Source: Paenibacillus oenotherae
Lineage (GTDB): Bacteria; Bacillota; Bacilli; Paenibacillales; Paenibacillaceae
DNA: 59,924 nt
Direction of reading: 5' to 3'
Assembly (NCBI RefSeq): GCF_019443105.1
Contig: NZ_JAHZIJ010000026.1
Span: forward strand, 1-59,924
Shown piece after piece: positions 7,949-17,060 of the stretch. How positions within the stretch are numbered: position 1 is the stretch's first letter; the number at the start of each line of letters is the position of its first letter. A model generated the notes under the pieces. The model saw only the letters and a program-made list of their open reading frames with translations. It did no database searches and was not told the origin of the DNA. Made by a program: the position numbers and the translations under genes.

Positions 7949-8866
7949 ATGAACGTGGCACAAGCGCTCGGTTACAGTGCGGATGACCGTCTTTTCATCG
8001 TTAATGCGGATGATTACGGATTATGTCATTCCACGAATACAGGCATTCAGAAGCTGCTTATCGACGGTGTTATTTCGTCCGCTACCTTAATGATGCCATG
8101 CAGTTGGGCAAGGGAGGCAGCACTGTGGAGTGCGCGGCATGCCCATATGGACGTTGGCGTGCATTTCACCTTTACGAGCGAGTGGGACATGATGAAATGG
8201 GGACCCGTTAACCGGCATGGCGCCATCGATACACTTGTTACCCATGAGGGATATTTCCCCAAGGATGTGAAGAGCTTCGAACGCCAAGCTGATCCAGAAC
8301 AGGTTCGCGGCGAGCTGGAAGCCCAGGTGCGGATGGCAATAACGCTCGGTGTCGGCTTGACCCATGCGGATAATCATATGGGGAGTCTTTACGGCCTGCA
8401 GACGGGAAGACATTTTCTGAATGAAACGTTGGACGTGTGCGCCAAGTACGGACTGCCGTTCCGGCTGCCGCGCAACCTGCTGCTGGAGAATGGCCAGGTC
8501 GCTCCGGCCGAGCTGGCGGAGCAAGCACGCAAGCATGCTGAAGCAGCGGATGCCAAAGGTGTTGTCGTACTCGACTATTTGCTCGGACTTCCGTTCCGGT
8601 CGGAGGGGAACGATACATTCGATATGTATAAATCACAAATGATAGCACTGCTGGGCAACCTTCATGCCGGCGTATCCGAGATCATTATTCATCCCTCCTT
8701 CGTAACGGATGAGCTGAGGGCCTTTCATGATGCTCCAGCGAGACGGGGGATGGAGCTGGAGCTGTTTCGCGATCCGGACATTCAGGAGACGATTCGGAAG
8801 GAAAGCTTAATTCCGGTTCGCTGGCGTCAGCTTCGTGATCTGCAGCGCGGCTTGATGATTCCTTAA
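7949..8866 (+). CDS. ChbG/HpnK (YdjC) family carbohydrate deacetylase
   Basis: The 305-residue protein belongs to the YdjC/ChbG family of metal-dependent deacetylases acting on N-acetylated oligosaccharides. The diagnostic VNADDYG is at residues 18-24 with D22 a likely metal ligand, followed by VGVHFTFTSEW and THADNHMGS carrying further histidines, and a late IIIHPSF motif. GGAGG ten bases before the ATG at 7949 supports this start over one at 7910. No signal peptide is visible, so it should act in the cytoplasm. Confidence 0.85.
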   Translation: MNVAQALGYSADDRLFIVNADDYGLCHSTNTGIQKLLIDGVISSATLMMPCSWAREAALWSARHAHMDVGVHFTFTSEWDMMKWGPVNRHGAIDTLVTHEGYFPKDVKSFERQADPEQVRGELEAQVRMAITLGVGLTHADNHMGSLYGLQTGRHFLNETLDVCAKYGLPFRLPRNLLLENGQVAPAELAEQARKHAEAADAKGVVVLDYLLGLPFRSEGNDTFDMYKSQMIALLGNLHAGVSEIIIHPSFVTDELRAFHDAPARRGMELELFRDPDIQETIRKESLIPVRWRQLRDLQRGLMIP

Positions 8867-8949
8867 TGCAGGTGGATGATCAGGGTTCATGCTCGCCCAC
8901 TGAGCAGGTTATGGGCAAGTGCAAGCCACAGAGTGACAGAGTAACAGAG

Positions 8950-9227
8950 TAAGAAGCCTGCGAATGGGCATGTATTTTGGTTACAAGATGCCTTATATAG
9001 TAAAGTTCCTGCGAACATGCATCTATTGGAGAAAAAATCGGCTAATAAGGGGAAATGGAGGCGAAATCCCTGCACTCTGGCAGGCATTTCGCCTTCATGG
9101 GGCCAGAAATGGGAAAAAACCAGCTATTTCGCATGTTTCGTCTAGCTCGCATCACACATGTTTCGGCGTTTGAATTACGGCTCGTCCTCTGGCGAGGAGT
9201 ACGTGGGCAGTCCCATCATCGCAGGCA
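8950..9227 (+). repeat. Dispersed intergenic structured repeat, copy 2
   Basis: This copy lies between the ChbG-type gene and the GNAT gene. It is preceded by a short degenerate array (three units of an ACAGAGT-like motif at 8928-8950). The hairpin arms are GGCGAAAT (9060-9067) plus CCTGC (9069-9073) against GCAGG (9080-9084) plus ATTTCGCC (9086-9093). Relative to copies 1 and 4, both arms changed together (T-A became C-G). The 3' part TTCGGCGTTTGAATTACGG and CCTCTGGCGAGG is shared with copy 1. No gene is seen between 8867 and 9419 apart from this element and the terminator-like hairpin after it. Confidence 0.85.
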
Positions 9228-9252
9228 TGTCAAACACATAAAATACACAAGA

Positions 9253-9297
9253 GAACCTTCATAACCACTATAAAAGTGGAGCTGAAGGTTCTTTTTC
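9253..9297 (+). terminator. Two-tier terminator-like hairpin
   Basis: GAACCTTCA (9253-9261) pairs with TGAAGGTTC (9283-9291), and CCACT pairs with AGTGG inside it; TTTTTC follows. A hairpin of the same design, including the CCACT/AGTGG tier, lies at 59339-59383 beside repeat copy 4. Confidence 0.7.
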
Positions 9298-9419
9298 GAT
9301 AGTTATTTACAATTTTAGATGGTATTTTAGGATATAGATGGTAAGTTATTTCACGTACGATAATGAACTTTTTTATATTCAAAAGGTTGGTAAAATCCAA
9401 GTTCAGATGGGTAGTGATC

Positions 9420-9854
9420 ATGATGCTAATTGAACGAAATGCGAATGTTAGTGCAGAAGAGTTAAATGCTTTGCTGGCTACTCAGAAATGGGACATGCCG
9501 CTTGATAAGCTGGAATTGTCCATGAAGTCTACGTGGGGATGGATAACGGCAAGGAATGAGCAGGGAGAACTGACAGGGTTTGTCCGCGTATTTTCTGATG
9601 GTTTCTATCACGCCTATATTCTGCACCTTCTTGTTCATCCGAATTATCAGCATAAAGGCATTGGGACAGCTGTCATGAAGGAATTAATGCGGTTATTGGG
9701 CGAGCATCGGCTTATGCCTACTTTGGTAGCGACCCCAGGGAATGTGTCGTTCTACCGGAAATTCGGGTTTGAGACCCAAATGAATGGACTTACAGCCATG
9801 TGTATTCGAGGTCTTCCTTACTGGGAGAATGAAGGATCAGGCGGTAATGCGTAG
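9420..9854 (+). CDS. GNAT family N-acetyltransferase
   Basis: The 144-residue protein has the GNAT core: LTGFVRVFSDG strand, ILHLLVHPNYQHKGIGTAVMKELM (motif A, with the acetyl-CoA pyrophosphate loop HKGIGT) and a C-terminal FYRKFGFE. The start is uncertain: the ATG at 9420 or the adjacent one at 9423 lacks a good ribosome binding site, and the frame is open up to 9363. Most relatives of this small YjgM/AttT-like type begin about 20 residues before the first core strand, which fits 9420. Substrate unknown. Confidence 0.75.
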   Translation: MMLIERNANVSAEELNALLATQKWDMPLDKLELSMKSTWGWITARNEQGELTGFVRVFSDGFYHAYILHLLVHPNYQHKGIGTAVMKELMRLLGEHRLMPTLVATPGNVSFYRKFGFETQMNGLTAMCIRGLPYWENEGSGGNA

Positions 9855-9996
9855 TACTCTGGCTCTGCTGACAGATTGCCCTCCACAGCACGCGCTGTTT
9901 GTTCGTCCACAATGCTGTCCAAGTGGACATGGTACAAATGCCGATGCCTAAAAATATACTGTTTAGCAAAGACGATACGCAGTGGAGGGAAGAGCA

Positions 9997-10497
9997 GTGT
10001 ACAACAGTTATTACAGTATGTCTGTTCCTTATTACTATGGTTACAGCAGACAGGGAACCATGACGTACAAATCGCTTGAAGAAGCGCTTAGACTTATTAG
10101 GCAGTCGGTCGAGGGTGAGCGGGAGGACGAATTGTTCTATGACTATTTGATTTCTGTGGCCCCTTCTCAGGAGGAGAAGGATATTATTACGAGCATCCGC
10201 AACGACGAACGCAAGCATAACAGGATGTTTCGAAGCATCTACCAGGGCCTGACGGGACAAACGATACCGGCGCCGGATCAAGTCGAATTCGAGAAGCCCA
10301 AAACCTATATTGACGGGATCAGAAAGGCATTATTCGGAGAATTGTCTGCAGTAGAGCGATATCGTGATATTCGTGCCGGGCTGCAGAGCCGATATTACCG
10401 TGACATGGTGTTTGAAATTTTGACCGATGAGCTGAAGCATGCGACCAAATACAATTATATTCTTGATCTCGATACAAGGCGGCTTATAGGCAAATAA
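9997..10497 (+). CDS. Ferritin-like domain protein
   Basis: The 166-residue protein has four helices with paired carboxylate/histidine motifs of a di-iron ferritin-like bundle: EGEREDELFYDYL, NDERKHNRMF (ExxH type), GELSAVERYRDI and TDELKHATKYNYI (ExxH type). Rubrerythrin- and spore-coat-related proteins share this layout. A GTG at 9997 follows GGAGG by eight bases, so this start was preferred to the GTG at 9982. The Tyr-rich N-terminus is outside the bundle. A role in iron handling or peroxide defence is plausible but not shown. Confidence 0.75.
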   Translation: MYNSYYSMSVPYYYGYSRQGTMTYKSLEEALRLIRQSVEGEREDELFYDYLISVAPSQEEKDIITSIRNDERKHNRMFRSIYQGLTGQTIPAPDQVEFEKPKTYIDGIRKALFGELSAVERYRDIRAGLQSRYYRDMVFEILTDELKHATKYNYILDLDTRRLIGK

Positions 10498-10573
10498 GGT
10501 TGACAGAGGGAGACACGGGCCAGTCCCTGCTGTGGCAGAATTTAACGTAGCACTGAGGATCGGTTTGAACCAA

Positions 10574-10616
10574 CAAAGCACACTTCAGGTGCGGGGGGCT
10601 GAAATGTGCTTTGTTC
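10574..10616 (+). terminator. Terminator after ferritin-like gene
   Basis: CAAAGCACA (10574-10582) pairs with TGTGCTTTG (10605-10613), extended by TTCAG/CTGAA, around a G-rich loop. The T run is weak, so termination may be partial. Confidence 0.5.
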
Positions 10617-10736
10617 GACTTTCAATATTTCTGCATATCCAACGAAAGAACCTCTATTCGCGACTGGGGAGTAATGGTATACTGATAGTTGTGAATTTAA
10701 CGATTATTCAGACAAGTCGCGAAGGGAGTGTAACAA

Positions 10737-11744
10737 TTGACAGTGCTTCCGAAACAGAATGAACTGGGTTTCTTCGAAATTCGCTTGGAATCGATTGGTG
10801 GCTTGGGCGCTAACTTGGCTGGCAAGATGCTGGCTGAAGCGGGCGTAGTTGGAAGCGGTTTCAATGGTGTCAGCTTTTCCTCATACGGTTCAGAGAAGAA
10901 GGGCTCGCCTGTTAAAGCGCATATCCGGTTTTGCGACCTGGATACGAACATCCGAGATACGACACCAGTGGAAAGACCGCATATTGTAGGCATATTTCAT
11001 GAGAATTTGTCTAAGACGGTTAATGTCATCAGCGGGATTTATGAAGATAGTGTGGTGCTGGTTAATTCCCCCAAGTCGCCTCAGCAGCTTAAGGACAAGA
11101 TGAAACTTCTCGGCGGTACGATGGCGGTCGTAGATGCAACGGGCATCTCGCTGGAGGAGCATAATCGGGTCAACATGGCGATGCTGGGCGGCTTGTTTCG
11201 ACTTTGCAGCTTTCTGGATTTTGAACATATGAAAGGCATTATCCGCAAATCGCTGGAGAAAAAATATCCCCAGGCGGTTGAACCGGCGCTGCGGACGTTC
11301 CAACGGGGCTATGACGAGGTGCAGTTCCAGACCTTCGATCTGCCGGAAGGCATTGAGATGCCGCTGCCTACGCGATGGGATATTCCAACACTTGGTTATG
11401 CGACGCAGCCGATGGGAGGCATGATTGTAAATCCCGGGAATAGCATACTGAAGGATCTAAGTATTTCACGCCAAGGGATGATGCCGCATTTCGACGAGGA
11501 GAAATGTATCCACTGCGCCGCTTGCGATACGGCATGCCCGGATTTCTGTTTCGTGTGGGATGAGCAGGAGGACAAGAAGGGGCGGCCCCAGATGTTCCTG
11601 CAAGGAATCGACTATCAATACTGCAAGGGCTGCTTGAAGTGTGTTGTCGCCTGCCCGACTGAAGCACTCTCTTCGGAGAGGGAGACGGATGGATACGGGG
11701 AGACGCATCGCATTGCGCATCGTTTTCAGTGGGCAAGCTCATGA
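10737..11744 (+). CDS. 2-oxoacid:ferredoxin oxidoreductase, gamma-delta fusion subunit
   Basis: Residues 1-190 form the gamma subunit (RLESIGGLGANLAGKMLAEAG, then FNGVSFSSYGSEKKGSPVKAH). The C-terminus is a ferredoxin-like delta domain with two [4Fe-4S] motifs: C257, C260, C263, C267 and C296, C299, C302, C306. The protein would shuttle electrons from the catalytic alpha-beta subunit to ferredoxin during oxidative decarboxylation of a 2-oxoacid, or the reverse. The TTG start at 10737 follows GAAGGGAG with good spacing. The alpha-beta gene starts 39 bases downstream, forming a two-gene operon. Substrate (pyruvate, 2-oxoglutarate or branched-chain oxoacid) cannot be fixed from sequence. Confidence 0.85.
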   Translation: MTVLPKQNELGFFEIRLESIGGLGANLAGKMLAEAGVVGSGFNGVSFSSYGSEKKGSPVKAHIRFCDLDTNIRDTTPVERPHIVGIFHENLSKTVNVISGIYEDSVVLVNSPKSPQQLKDKMKLLGGTMAVVDATGISLEEHNRVNMAMLGGLFRLCSFLDFEHMKGIIRKSLEKKYPQAVEPALRTFQRGYDEVQFQTFDLPEGIEMPLPTRWDIPTLGYATQPMGGMIVNPGNSILKDLSISRQGMMPHFDEEKCIHCAACDTACPDFCFVWDEQEDKKGRPQMFLQGIDYQYCKGCLKCVVACPTEALSSERETDGYGETHRIAHRFQWASS

Positions 11745-11783
11745 ATGTTCGATTAAGCGCGAGGAGAGGAGAGATAAGAAACG

Positions 11784-14090
11784 ATGGCAATCGAGATCAA
11801 TAAGGAAGTGAGCCGGGGTACAGTCGAGCAGCGCATGGTATATGAATCCGGCAATGAAATGGCAGCTTATGCCGCACACCAGATCAATTATCATGTGATG
11901 GGGTATTTTCCGATATCACCTTCGACCGAGGTTGCACAATTTCTTGACTTGATGAAGGCGAACGGACAGCATGATATTAAGCTTATTCCCGCTGACGGCG
12001 AGCATGGCTCTGCCGGTATTTGTTATGGGGCTTCGGCAGCAGGCGGCCGCGTGTTCAACGCAACGAGCTCCAACGGCTACTTGTATATGCTGGAGCAGAT
12101 GCCGGTACAGTCCGGGACACGGTTCCCGATGGTTCTGAATTTGGTCTGCCGCTCTGTGTCGGGGCCGCTGGATATTCATGGCGACCATTCCGACCTGTAC
12201 TTTGCGTTGAATACGGGCTGGCCGATTCTGATGTGCCGTGATCCGCAAGCGGTATACGACATGAACATTATGGCGATCAAGCTTGCGGAGGATCCTTCTG
12301 TCCGCCTTCCGGTGCTTGTTGCTTCCGACGGTTATTTCACATCGCATCAGAAGCGCCGTGTACAGACCTTTGCCCATCGGGCCGATGTGCATGCCTTTAC
12401 CGGAGAGCGGCCGCCTGAAGGCTTTGCTCATGTGCTGGACCGGAATAATCCGATTACTGTAGGGCCTTATATGAATGAGCCGGACTATATTAACAACTGC
12501 TATCAGCAGTCGGTGGCGATGTACAATGCTTCGGCTGTATATGACCGGATCAGGCAGGAATACGCAGTTCTGACAGGCCGGGACTACCCGATTCTGGACC
12601 TCTACCGGATGGAGGATGCTGAGGTAGCCGTATTTCTTATGAATTCAGCTTCGGAAATCATTAAGGATGTGGTTGACCAGCTCCGTGCCAAGGGTATTAA
12701 AGCAGGCTCAATCGCCCCTAATATGATTCGTCCGTTCCCTGCCAAGGAGGTCGCCGAGGCGCTGCGCGGTGTGAAGGCGGTAACGATCGGCGACCGTGCC
12801 GATTCGTATGGCGCTCATGGCGGCAATATGACCAATGAGATCAAATCGGCTCTGTTCACGCATGACGTGCGGGATACGCTTGTGATCAGCCGCGTCTTCG
12901 GTCTCGGCGGCAAGGACTTCTATGCCGAGGATGGCCATCATTTCTTCGAGCTTGCTATTGAGGCGGCACAATCGGGCAGCGTAGACAGGCCGTTCGATTA
13001 TTATGGACATACTGCAGGTGATCCGGATAAAACACCTAAGCGTGTGCTGGAGCCGATGAAATACGAGGAGCTCAAGACAGGACTTATAACGGTAGATCGC
13101 GACGCATCAACTGGCAAGCTCAAGGTGAAGGTTCCGCCTGTACGGCAGCTGACCAAGAAGCCTAAGCGACTTGCCCCTGGTCATGGCGCTTGCCCGGGCT
13201 GCGGAATTTTCTCCGGCCTGGAGCTGTTCTTCAAAGGGATTGAAGGCGACATCGTGGCCCTCTATCAGACGGGCTGCGCTATGGTCGTAACGACCGGATT
13301 TCCTTACTCCTCGCATAAGGCGACTTATATTCACAATCTGTTCCAGAACGGCGCAGCTACGCTATCTGGCGTTGTGGAGATGTTCTGGGAGCGGAAGCGC
13401 CGCGGCGAGCTGGAGGCTTACGGCTTGAAGGATGATTTCACCTTCGTCATGATTACCGGAGACGGCGGCATGGATATCGGCATGGGCCCGGCTATCGGCA
13501 GTGCGCTTCGCAACCATAAGATGATTATTCTGGAATATGATAATGAAGGGTATATGAACACTGGTGCGCAGCTGTCCTATTCCACACCGCTCGGGCACCG
13601 TACATCTACCTCGAACGTAGGCAAGCATCAGGGCGGCAAGCTGTTCCACCATAAGGATACTGCCCAAATTATGGCGGCGACGAACATTCCTTATGTGTTC
13701 ACTGGCTCGGAGTCATTGCCGCAGGATCTGCTTAGAAAGGCTGCCAAGGCGCAATATTATGCGCAGAATGTCGGTCTGGTCTATGGTAAAATTCTGATCT
13801 CCTGCCCGCTCAACTGGCTGTCCGAGGAGAAGATCGGGCAGACGCTGATCGATGAGGCTGTCAATACATGCTTCTTCCCCATGTACGAGGTGGAGGAGGG
13901 CGTAACGAATATTACGTATAATCCGGAGGAGAAGGGCAAGCGAATTCCAATGGCTGACTGGCTCAAAAATATGGGCAAAACGAAGCATATGACCCGTCCG
14001 GAATATGCGGAGGCGCTGCAATCGTTCGAGGACGAGGTTGAGCGCCGATGGCTGCGGCTGAAAGCGAAGCACGAGAATCCATATCTATAG
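11784..14090 (+). CDS. 2-oxoacid:ferredoxin oxidoreductase, alpha-beta fusion subunit
   Basis: This 768-residue protein joins the alpha part (about 1-400: YFPISPSTEVAQFLD, PADGEHGSAGICYGASAAG, then a transketolase C-like domain near 270-370) to the beta part (about 460-700). The beta part has HGACPGCG near 467 and the thiamine diphosphate site GDGGMDIG near 559 completed by NEGYMNTGAQ. It is the catalytic subunit that decarboxylates a 2-oxoacid to acyl-CoA. Together with the upstream gamma-delta fusion it makes a complete two-polypeptide enzyme. Such oxygen-sensitive enzymes are less expected in a mainly aerobic Bacillales genome, and suggest facultative or fermentative growth. The ribosome binding site is a purine-rich GAGGAGAGGAGAG. 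Confidence 0.88.
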   Translation: MAIEINKEVSRGTVEQRMVYESGNEMAAYAAHQINYHVMGYFPISPSTEVAQFLDLMKANGQHDIKLIPADGEHGSAGICYGASAAGGRVFNATSSNGYLYMLEQMPVQSGTRFPMVLNLVCRSVSGPLDIHGDHSDLYFALNTGWPILMCRDPQAVYDMNIMAIKLAEDPSVRLPVLVASDGYFTSHQKRRVQTFAHRADVHAFTGERPPEGFAHVLDRNNPITVGPYMNEPDYINNCYQQSVAMYNASAVYDRIRQEYAVLTGRDYPILDLYRMEDAEVAVFLMNSASEIIKDVVDQLRAKGIKAGSIAPNMIRPFPAKEVAEALRGVKAVTIGDRADSYGAHGGNMTNEIKSALFTHDVRDTLVISRVFGLGGKDFYAEDGHHFFELAIEAAQSGSVDRPFDYYGHTAGDPDKTPKRVLEPMKYEELKTGLITVDRDASTGKLKVKVPPVRQLTKKPKRLAPGHGACPGCGIFSGLELFFKGIEGDIVALYQTGCAMVVTTGFPYSSHKATYIHNLFQNGAATLSGVVEMFWERKRRGELEAYGLKDDFTFVMITGDGGMDIGMGPAIGSALRNHKMIILEYDNEGYMNTGAQLSYSTPLGHRTSTSNVGKHQGGKLFHHKDTAQIMAATNIPYVFTGSESLPQDLLRKAAKAQYYAQNVGLVYGKILISCPLNWLSEEKIGQTLIDEAVNTCFFPMYEVEEGVTNITYNPEEKGKRIPMADWLKNMGKTKHMTRPEYAEALQSFEDEVERRWLRLKAKHENPYL

Positions 14091-14192
14091 AGCAGTTCAT
14101 CTACTGCGGCAAGGCAAGCGGGCGGGGTGCAGGCGCAAGAGGCTTGCGCCCCTTTTGCTGCGGCGGATGACAAGGAGGAGTGTGAACAAGCG

Positions 14193-14480
14193 ATGCCAAT
14201 TGTGCTGAGGCACCGTACTACGGGGGAGATTGCTTGCGGGACACTGCGCAACGTGTACGATATTGCGTATTATGGAGCGCTTTGGTGGGAAGATAAGGAA
14301 ACAGCGGAGCGTATGATGGATCATGCTTTAGCTGCGGCCGGGCGGGAGCAGGCAGCGGGCTGGGAGGCTCTTGAGGTGAGGGAGGAGCGGCTGAAGCTGT
14401 TCAACGTGAAGCTGAATAATGATCCCAGGCGGCAATTGACGCTGGAGCGTGATGGAACGATCACGGTTCATAAAGGATAA
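14193..14480 (+). CDS. Conserved-looking small protein, unknown (95 aa)
   Basis: The protein begins PIVLRHRTTGEIACGTLRN and has an acidic helical middle (WWEDKETAERMMDHAL) and a strand-rich C-terminus ending in TLERDGTITVHKG. I know no family for it. GGAGGAG lies about twelve bases before the ATG at 14193, slightly long; the frame is open upstream to 14127. It sits between the oxidoreductase operon and another unknown gene on the same strand and could be co-transcribed with them. Confidence 0.55.
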   Translation: MPIVLRHRTTGEIACGTLRNVYDIAYYGALWWEDKETAERMMDHALAAAGREQAAGWEALEVREERLKLFNVKLNNDPRRQLTLERDGTITVHKG

Positions 14481-14530
14481 CCCGTGTCAACAACCGGACA
14501 TTGGCTCCGCCGCCGGAAGGAGGCTCTAAT

Positions 14531-15052
14531 TTGCAAACGACCCAAAGTGAATATTTCGTGCAGTTAGCCGAGCTGGATTCTGAGCATGAAGCGGCCGCAT
14601 TGGGAGAGCAGCTGCGCCGGGAGGGATTTACGGCCGTACGCCGTTTCCTGGATGAATGCCGTGAGTATCTGCGGAGGTATGAGGAGGAGGAATGCGAGCT
14701 GGCAGAAGCGTTATTGCACAAGGCGCGCATAATGCTGCCAGATCCGGGAAGGATTAGTCCATCATGGACGTACATATGGAAGGAATTCGATGGCATTATG
14801 AGCACCAAGCGCCACGTTCTGAGCGACATCGACAAGGGCAGGCGAAACGGGGAATGGCAGGTGCTGCTTGATAATCAATTTTCCAATCAGAGTATCGCTG
14901 TTTATCCTGGCTTGTCCTTCTACGAAGCCGTCTATATGTTCGCTTACTTTCGGACGGAACTGGAGAATAACGAATATATTCGACTGCAGAAGGTGGACAC
15001 CGTGATCACGTTCAGCGGTGCGGATCGCACAGCTATTGCGAGCCGTGGATAG
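14531..15052 (+). CDS. Protein of unknown function (173 aa)
   Basis: The TTG start at 14531 follows AAGGAGG by six bases, a strong pairing. The protein is acidic and helical in its first half (YFVQLAELDSEHEAAAL, RFLDECREYLRRYEEEECELAEALL) and mixed in the second half (SPSWTYIWKEFDGIM, VYPGLSFYEAVYMFAYF). I see no catalytic motif, signal or membrane segment. It is followed by a strong bidirectional terminator. Function not recognised. Confidence 0.6.
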   Translation: MQTTQSEYFVQLAELDSEHEAAALGEQLRREGFTAVRRFLDECREYLRRYEEEECELAEALLHKARIMLPDPGRISPSWTYIWKEFDGIMSTKRHVLSDIDKGRRNGEWQVLLDNQFSNQSIAVYPGLSFYEAVYMFAYFRTELENNEYIRLQKVDTVITFSGADRTAIASRG

Positions 15053-15064
15053 CGGCTCGCTGCT

Positions 15065-15112
15065 AAAGAGGCCTTGATGCCCCACCCAATGGGGGCGTCA
15101 AAGCCTCTTTAA
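15065..15112. terminator. Bidirectional terminator
   Basis: AAAGAGGC-TTGA-GCCCC (from 15065) pairs with GGGGGC-TCAA-GCCTCTTT (to 15110) around a short loop. A runs on the left and T runs on the right serve the plus-strand unknown gene and the convergent ypdA. Confidence 0.8.
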
Positions 15113-15131
15113 GCTTGGCTGGCATCCTGAT

Positions 15132-16124
15132 CTATTCGGGAAGGACATATCCTGACTCCACGAGATGAGCAGCGATCTTCCGGCCATGGAAACGGCCCGT
15201 CTCGATGAAGATCTCGTTCGCTTCCCGGCGCGAAGCGACGACTCCGGCCAGATAGATACCGGGCACATTGGTCTCCATCGTGGCATCGTTGAAGGTTGGA
15301 TAGCCCTCAGTCTCTATCGTCACGCCCATTGCAGTGAGAAAATCACGGTCAGGATGAAATCCGGTCAGCGCAAGCACGAAATCATTCGCAAGCTGCTCCC
15401 GGCCATCCCCGTTCTCAACTGTAACGGTGCGTGGCCCGATCTCGACTACTCGCGACTGGAAGCGGATAGCGATTCTGTCTTTGCCGACAAGGCTTTGGAA
15501 TGTAGGCAGCACCCAAGGCTTAATGCTCGGTGAATAGCTGTCGCCACGGTAAACAACGGTAACATCCGCGCCGACCCGTTCCAGCTCAAGCGCAGCGTCA
15601 ATCGCGGAATTGCTGCCCCCGATGATGGCAACCTTCGTACCGGTATAGGGATGGGCTTCACGGAAGAAATGGCTTACTTTATCCAACTGCTCGCCCGGTA
15701 TGCCGAGCTCGTTGGGATGATCGAAGTAGCCTGTTGACACGATGACGGCGGGTGCGCGGTAAGTTAATGCTTCGCCATAACGGTCCTCGCTAATAAGCTG
15801 GAATCCGCCGCCGCTAAGCGGTGATACATGCTTGACAGTCTCGTAGGCATGGACACGCACCTTGCTGCGCAGAGCAACATTGCGGTAATAATTAAGTGCT
15901 TCCAGCCTGGATGGCTTATCATTGGCGGTAGTAAAGGGAATATTGCCGATCTCCAGCAGCTCAGGCGTACTGAAGAAGTGCATATAAGTCGGATATTGGG
16001 AGATGGAATGGACGATGTTCCGCTTCTCAATAATGAGCGGATTCAGCCCAATGGATTGCAATTCAATGGCAGAGGCAAGTCCGCAGGGTCCTGCGCCGAT
16101 GATGATAATTTGTTCGGTATTCAT
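15132..16124 (-). CDS. ypdA: YpdA-family bacillithiol disulfide reductase
   Basis: The 330-residue flavoprotein has an N-terminal FAD-binding GAGPCG (10-15) and a second nucleotide-binding GGSNSA near 170 for NADPH. The cysteine within the first glycine motif, C14, is the residue that marks YpdA (Bdr) and is known in Staphylococcus aureus YpdA to matter for reducing oxidised bacillithiol. The family keeps redox balance in low-GC Gram-positives that use bacillithiol instead of glutathione. HxxQ-rich segments such as HSISQYPTYMHFFSTPELLEIG are characteristic. It is transcribed alone, convergent with the unknown gene at 14531. Confidence 0.88.
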   Translation of the reverse strand: MNTEQIIIIGAGPCGLASAIELQSIGLNPLIIEKRNIVHSISQYPTYMHFFSTPELLEIGNIPFTTANDKPSRLEALNYYRNVALRSKVRVHAYETVKHVSPLSGGGFQLISEDRYGEALTYRAPAVIVSTGYFDHPNELGIPGEQLDKVSHFFREAHPYTGTKVAIIGGSNSAIDAALELERVGADVTVVYRGDSYSPSIKPWVLPTFQSLVGKDRIAIRFQSRVVEIGPRTVTVENGDGREQLANDFVLALTGFHPDRDFLTAMGVTIETEGYPTFNDATMETNVPGIYLAGVVASRREANEIFIETGRFHGRKIAAHLVESGYVLPE

Positions 16125-16314
16125 AGCTTCTATTCTGCGCCTCCTTCAGTAATCACAAGTCGTTCCTATACAGCAGACAACACTATTCTACCATACTCGT
16201 CCGGTCAGTTCCTGCACCTCTATTATGCAAGGACAGGCAATTGGCTCTGTGTACGAGCGGCAGAATGATGTATAATAAGCTGATATTGCTAGTATGGTAT
16301 AGGGGGGAGATAGA

Positions 16315-16830
16315 ATGCGACGACGTTTTGTTATTGAAGCCGTAATGGTGGCCACCTATGGACATTTACTCGTACCAAGCCGTCCAGTCGATTTTGTCTT
16401 GCCGTATTCAACGATTATGGAGCTGTATGAGATGAAGGAAGGTACAGATCCAGTAATGGACGATCCGGAGGACAACGAGCATGTGAAGCTCAAGATAGCG
16501 GAGCTGATCGGCTTCTTCGAAGATCCCTTCAACCGCAAAAAGATCGAGCGCGCGCTCCAAATGCCGTGGCGGGAAAGCTCGCCGCTGCTGCTGAGCGACA
16601 CCATACAATTTACAGTCGTGCACGCGATAGACAATGCCCATTACGGCGATTATTTCGACCCGATCGAGACGGAATTGCTGCTTACGTCGTTGAAGCTGAA
16701 TGTCCCGCTGCTGTCGGATCAGTTCGAGTTTCAGGATCGGCTGATCGAAGCGGAGGTTCCCGTTCAGGTGTACGATATTGAGGATTATGAGTTTGCGGTC
16801 GAGGAAGGCATTGCTTCGACGGACATGTAG
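16315..16830 (+). CDS. Conserved-looking protein, unknown (171 aa)
   Basis: The protein starts with a basic RRRFVIEAVMVATYG and contains LLVPSRPVDFVLPYSTIMELYE, an acidic linker and a helical segment FFEDPFNRKKIERAL. No catalytic motif or transmembrane helix is visible. I have a faint memory of similar Paenibacillus proteins carrying doubtful sugar-nucleotide names, which I do not trust. A GGGGGGAGA ribosome binding site precedes the ATG, and TATAAT at 16271-16276 is a possible -10. It stands alone. Confidence 0.65.
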   Translation: MRRRFVIEAVMVATYGHLLVPSRPVDFVLPYSTIMELYEMKEGTDPVMDDPEDNEHVKLKIAELIGFFEDPFNRKKIERALQMPWRESSPLLLSDTIQFTVVHAIDNAHYGDYFDPIETELLLTSLKLNVPLLSDQFEFQDRLIEAEVPVQVYDIEDYEFAVEEGIASTDM

Positions 16831-16947
16831 ATGTGACGGGAATAGAGGCATGCTGCCGAAAAAAGTTTCTCACGACCCCTTGCGCAATTATTGGATGTAG
16901 TGATAAACTTTGGATGTTCCAGAAAACAAACAATGAAAGGAGGGACG

Positions 16948-17031
16948 ATGGATATGTTTAATTTCACTTTTGATGTACGCAATCAACGTCATTATTCATT
17001 CCATCGGCCCAACTTCTTGCGCAAGACGTAG
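16948..17031 (+). CDS. 27-aa leader peptide upstream of ABC exporter pair
   Basis: A short frame starts at an ATG behind AAAGGAGGGACG, one of the strongest ribosome binding sites in the window. The product is aromatic- and basic-rich (MDMFNFTFDVRN at the start, NFLRKT at the end). The stop codon lies in a 7-bp stem (ACGTAGC at 17026-17032 with GCTGCGT at 17041-17047), and an intrinsic terminator follows at 17061-17100, before the ABC genes. This order of leader ORF, hairpin and terminator resembles the bmrB-bmrCD attenuator of Bacillus subtilis, where drug-stalled ribosomes allow read-through. Sequence similarity to BmrB was not tested. Confidence 0.6.
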   Translation: MDMFNFTFDVRNQRHYSFHRPNFLRKT

Positions 17032-17060
17032 CTGCTATGTGCTGCGTTATTGCATGTACA

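Noticed and set aside
16241-16276. Promoter for the 171-aa unknown gene
   Set aside because: TATAAT at 16271 is perfect, but the only -35-like sequence (TTGGCT at 16241) is 24 bases away, too far to call a full promoter.
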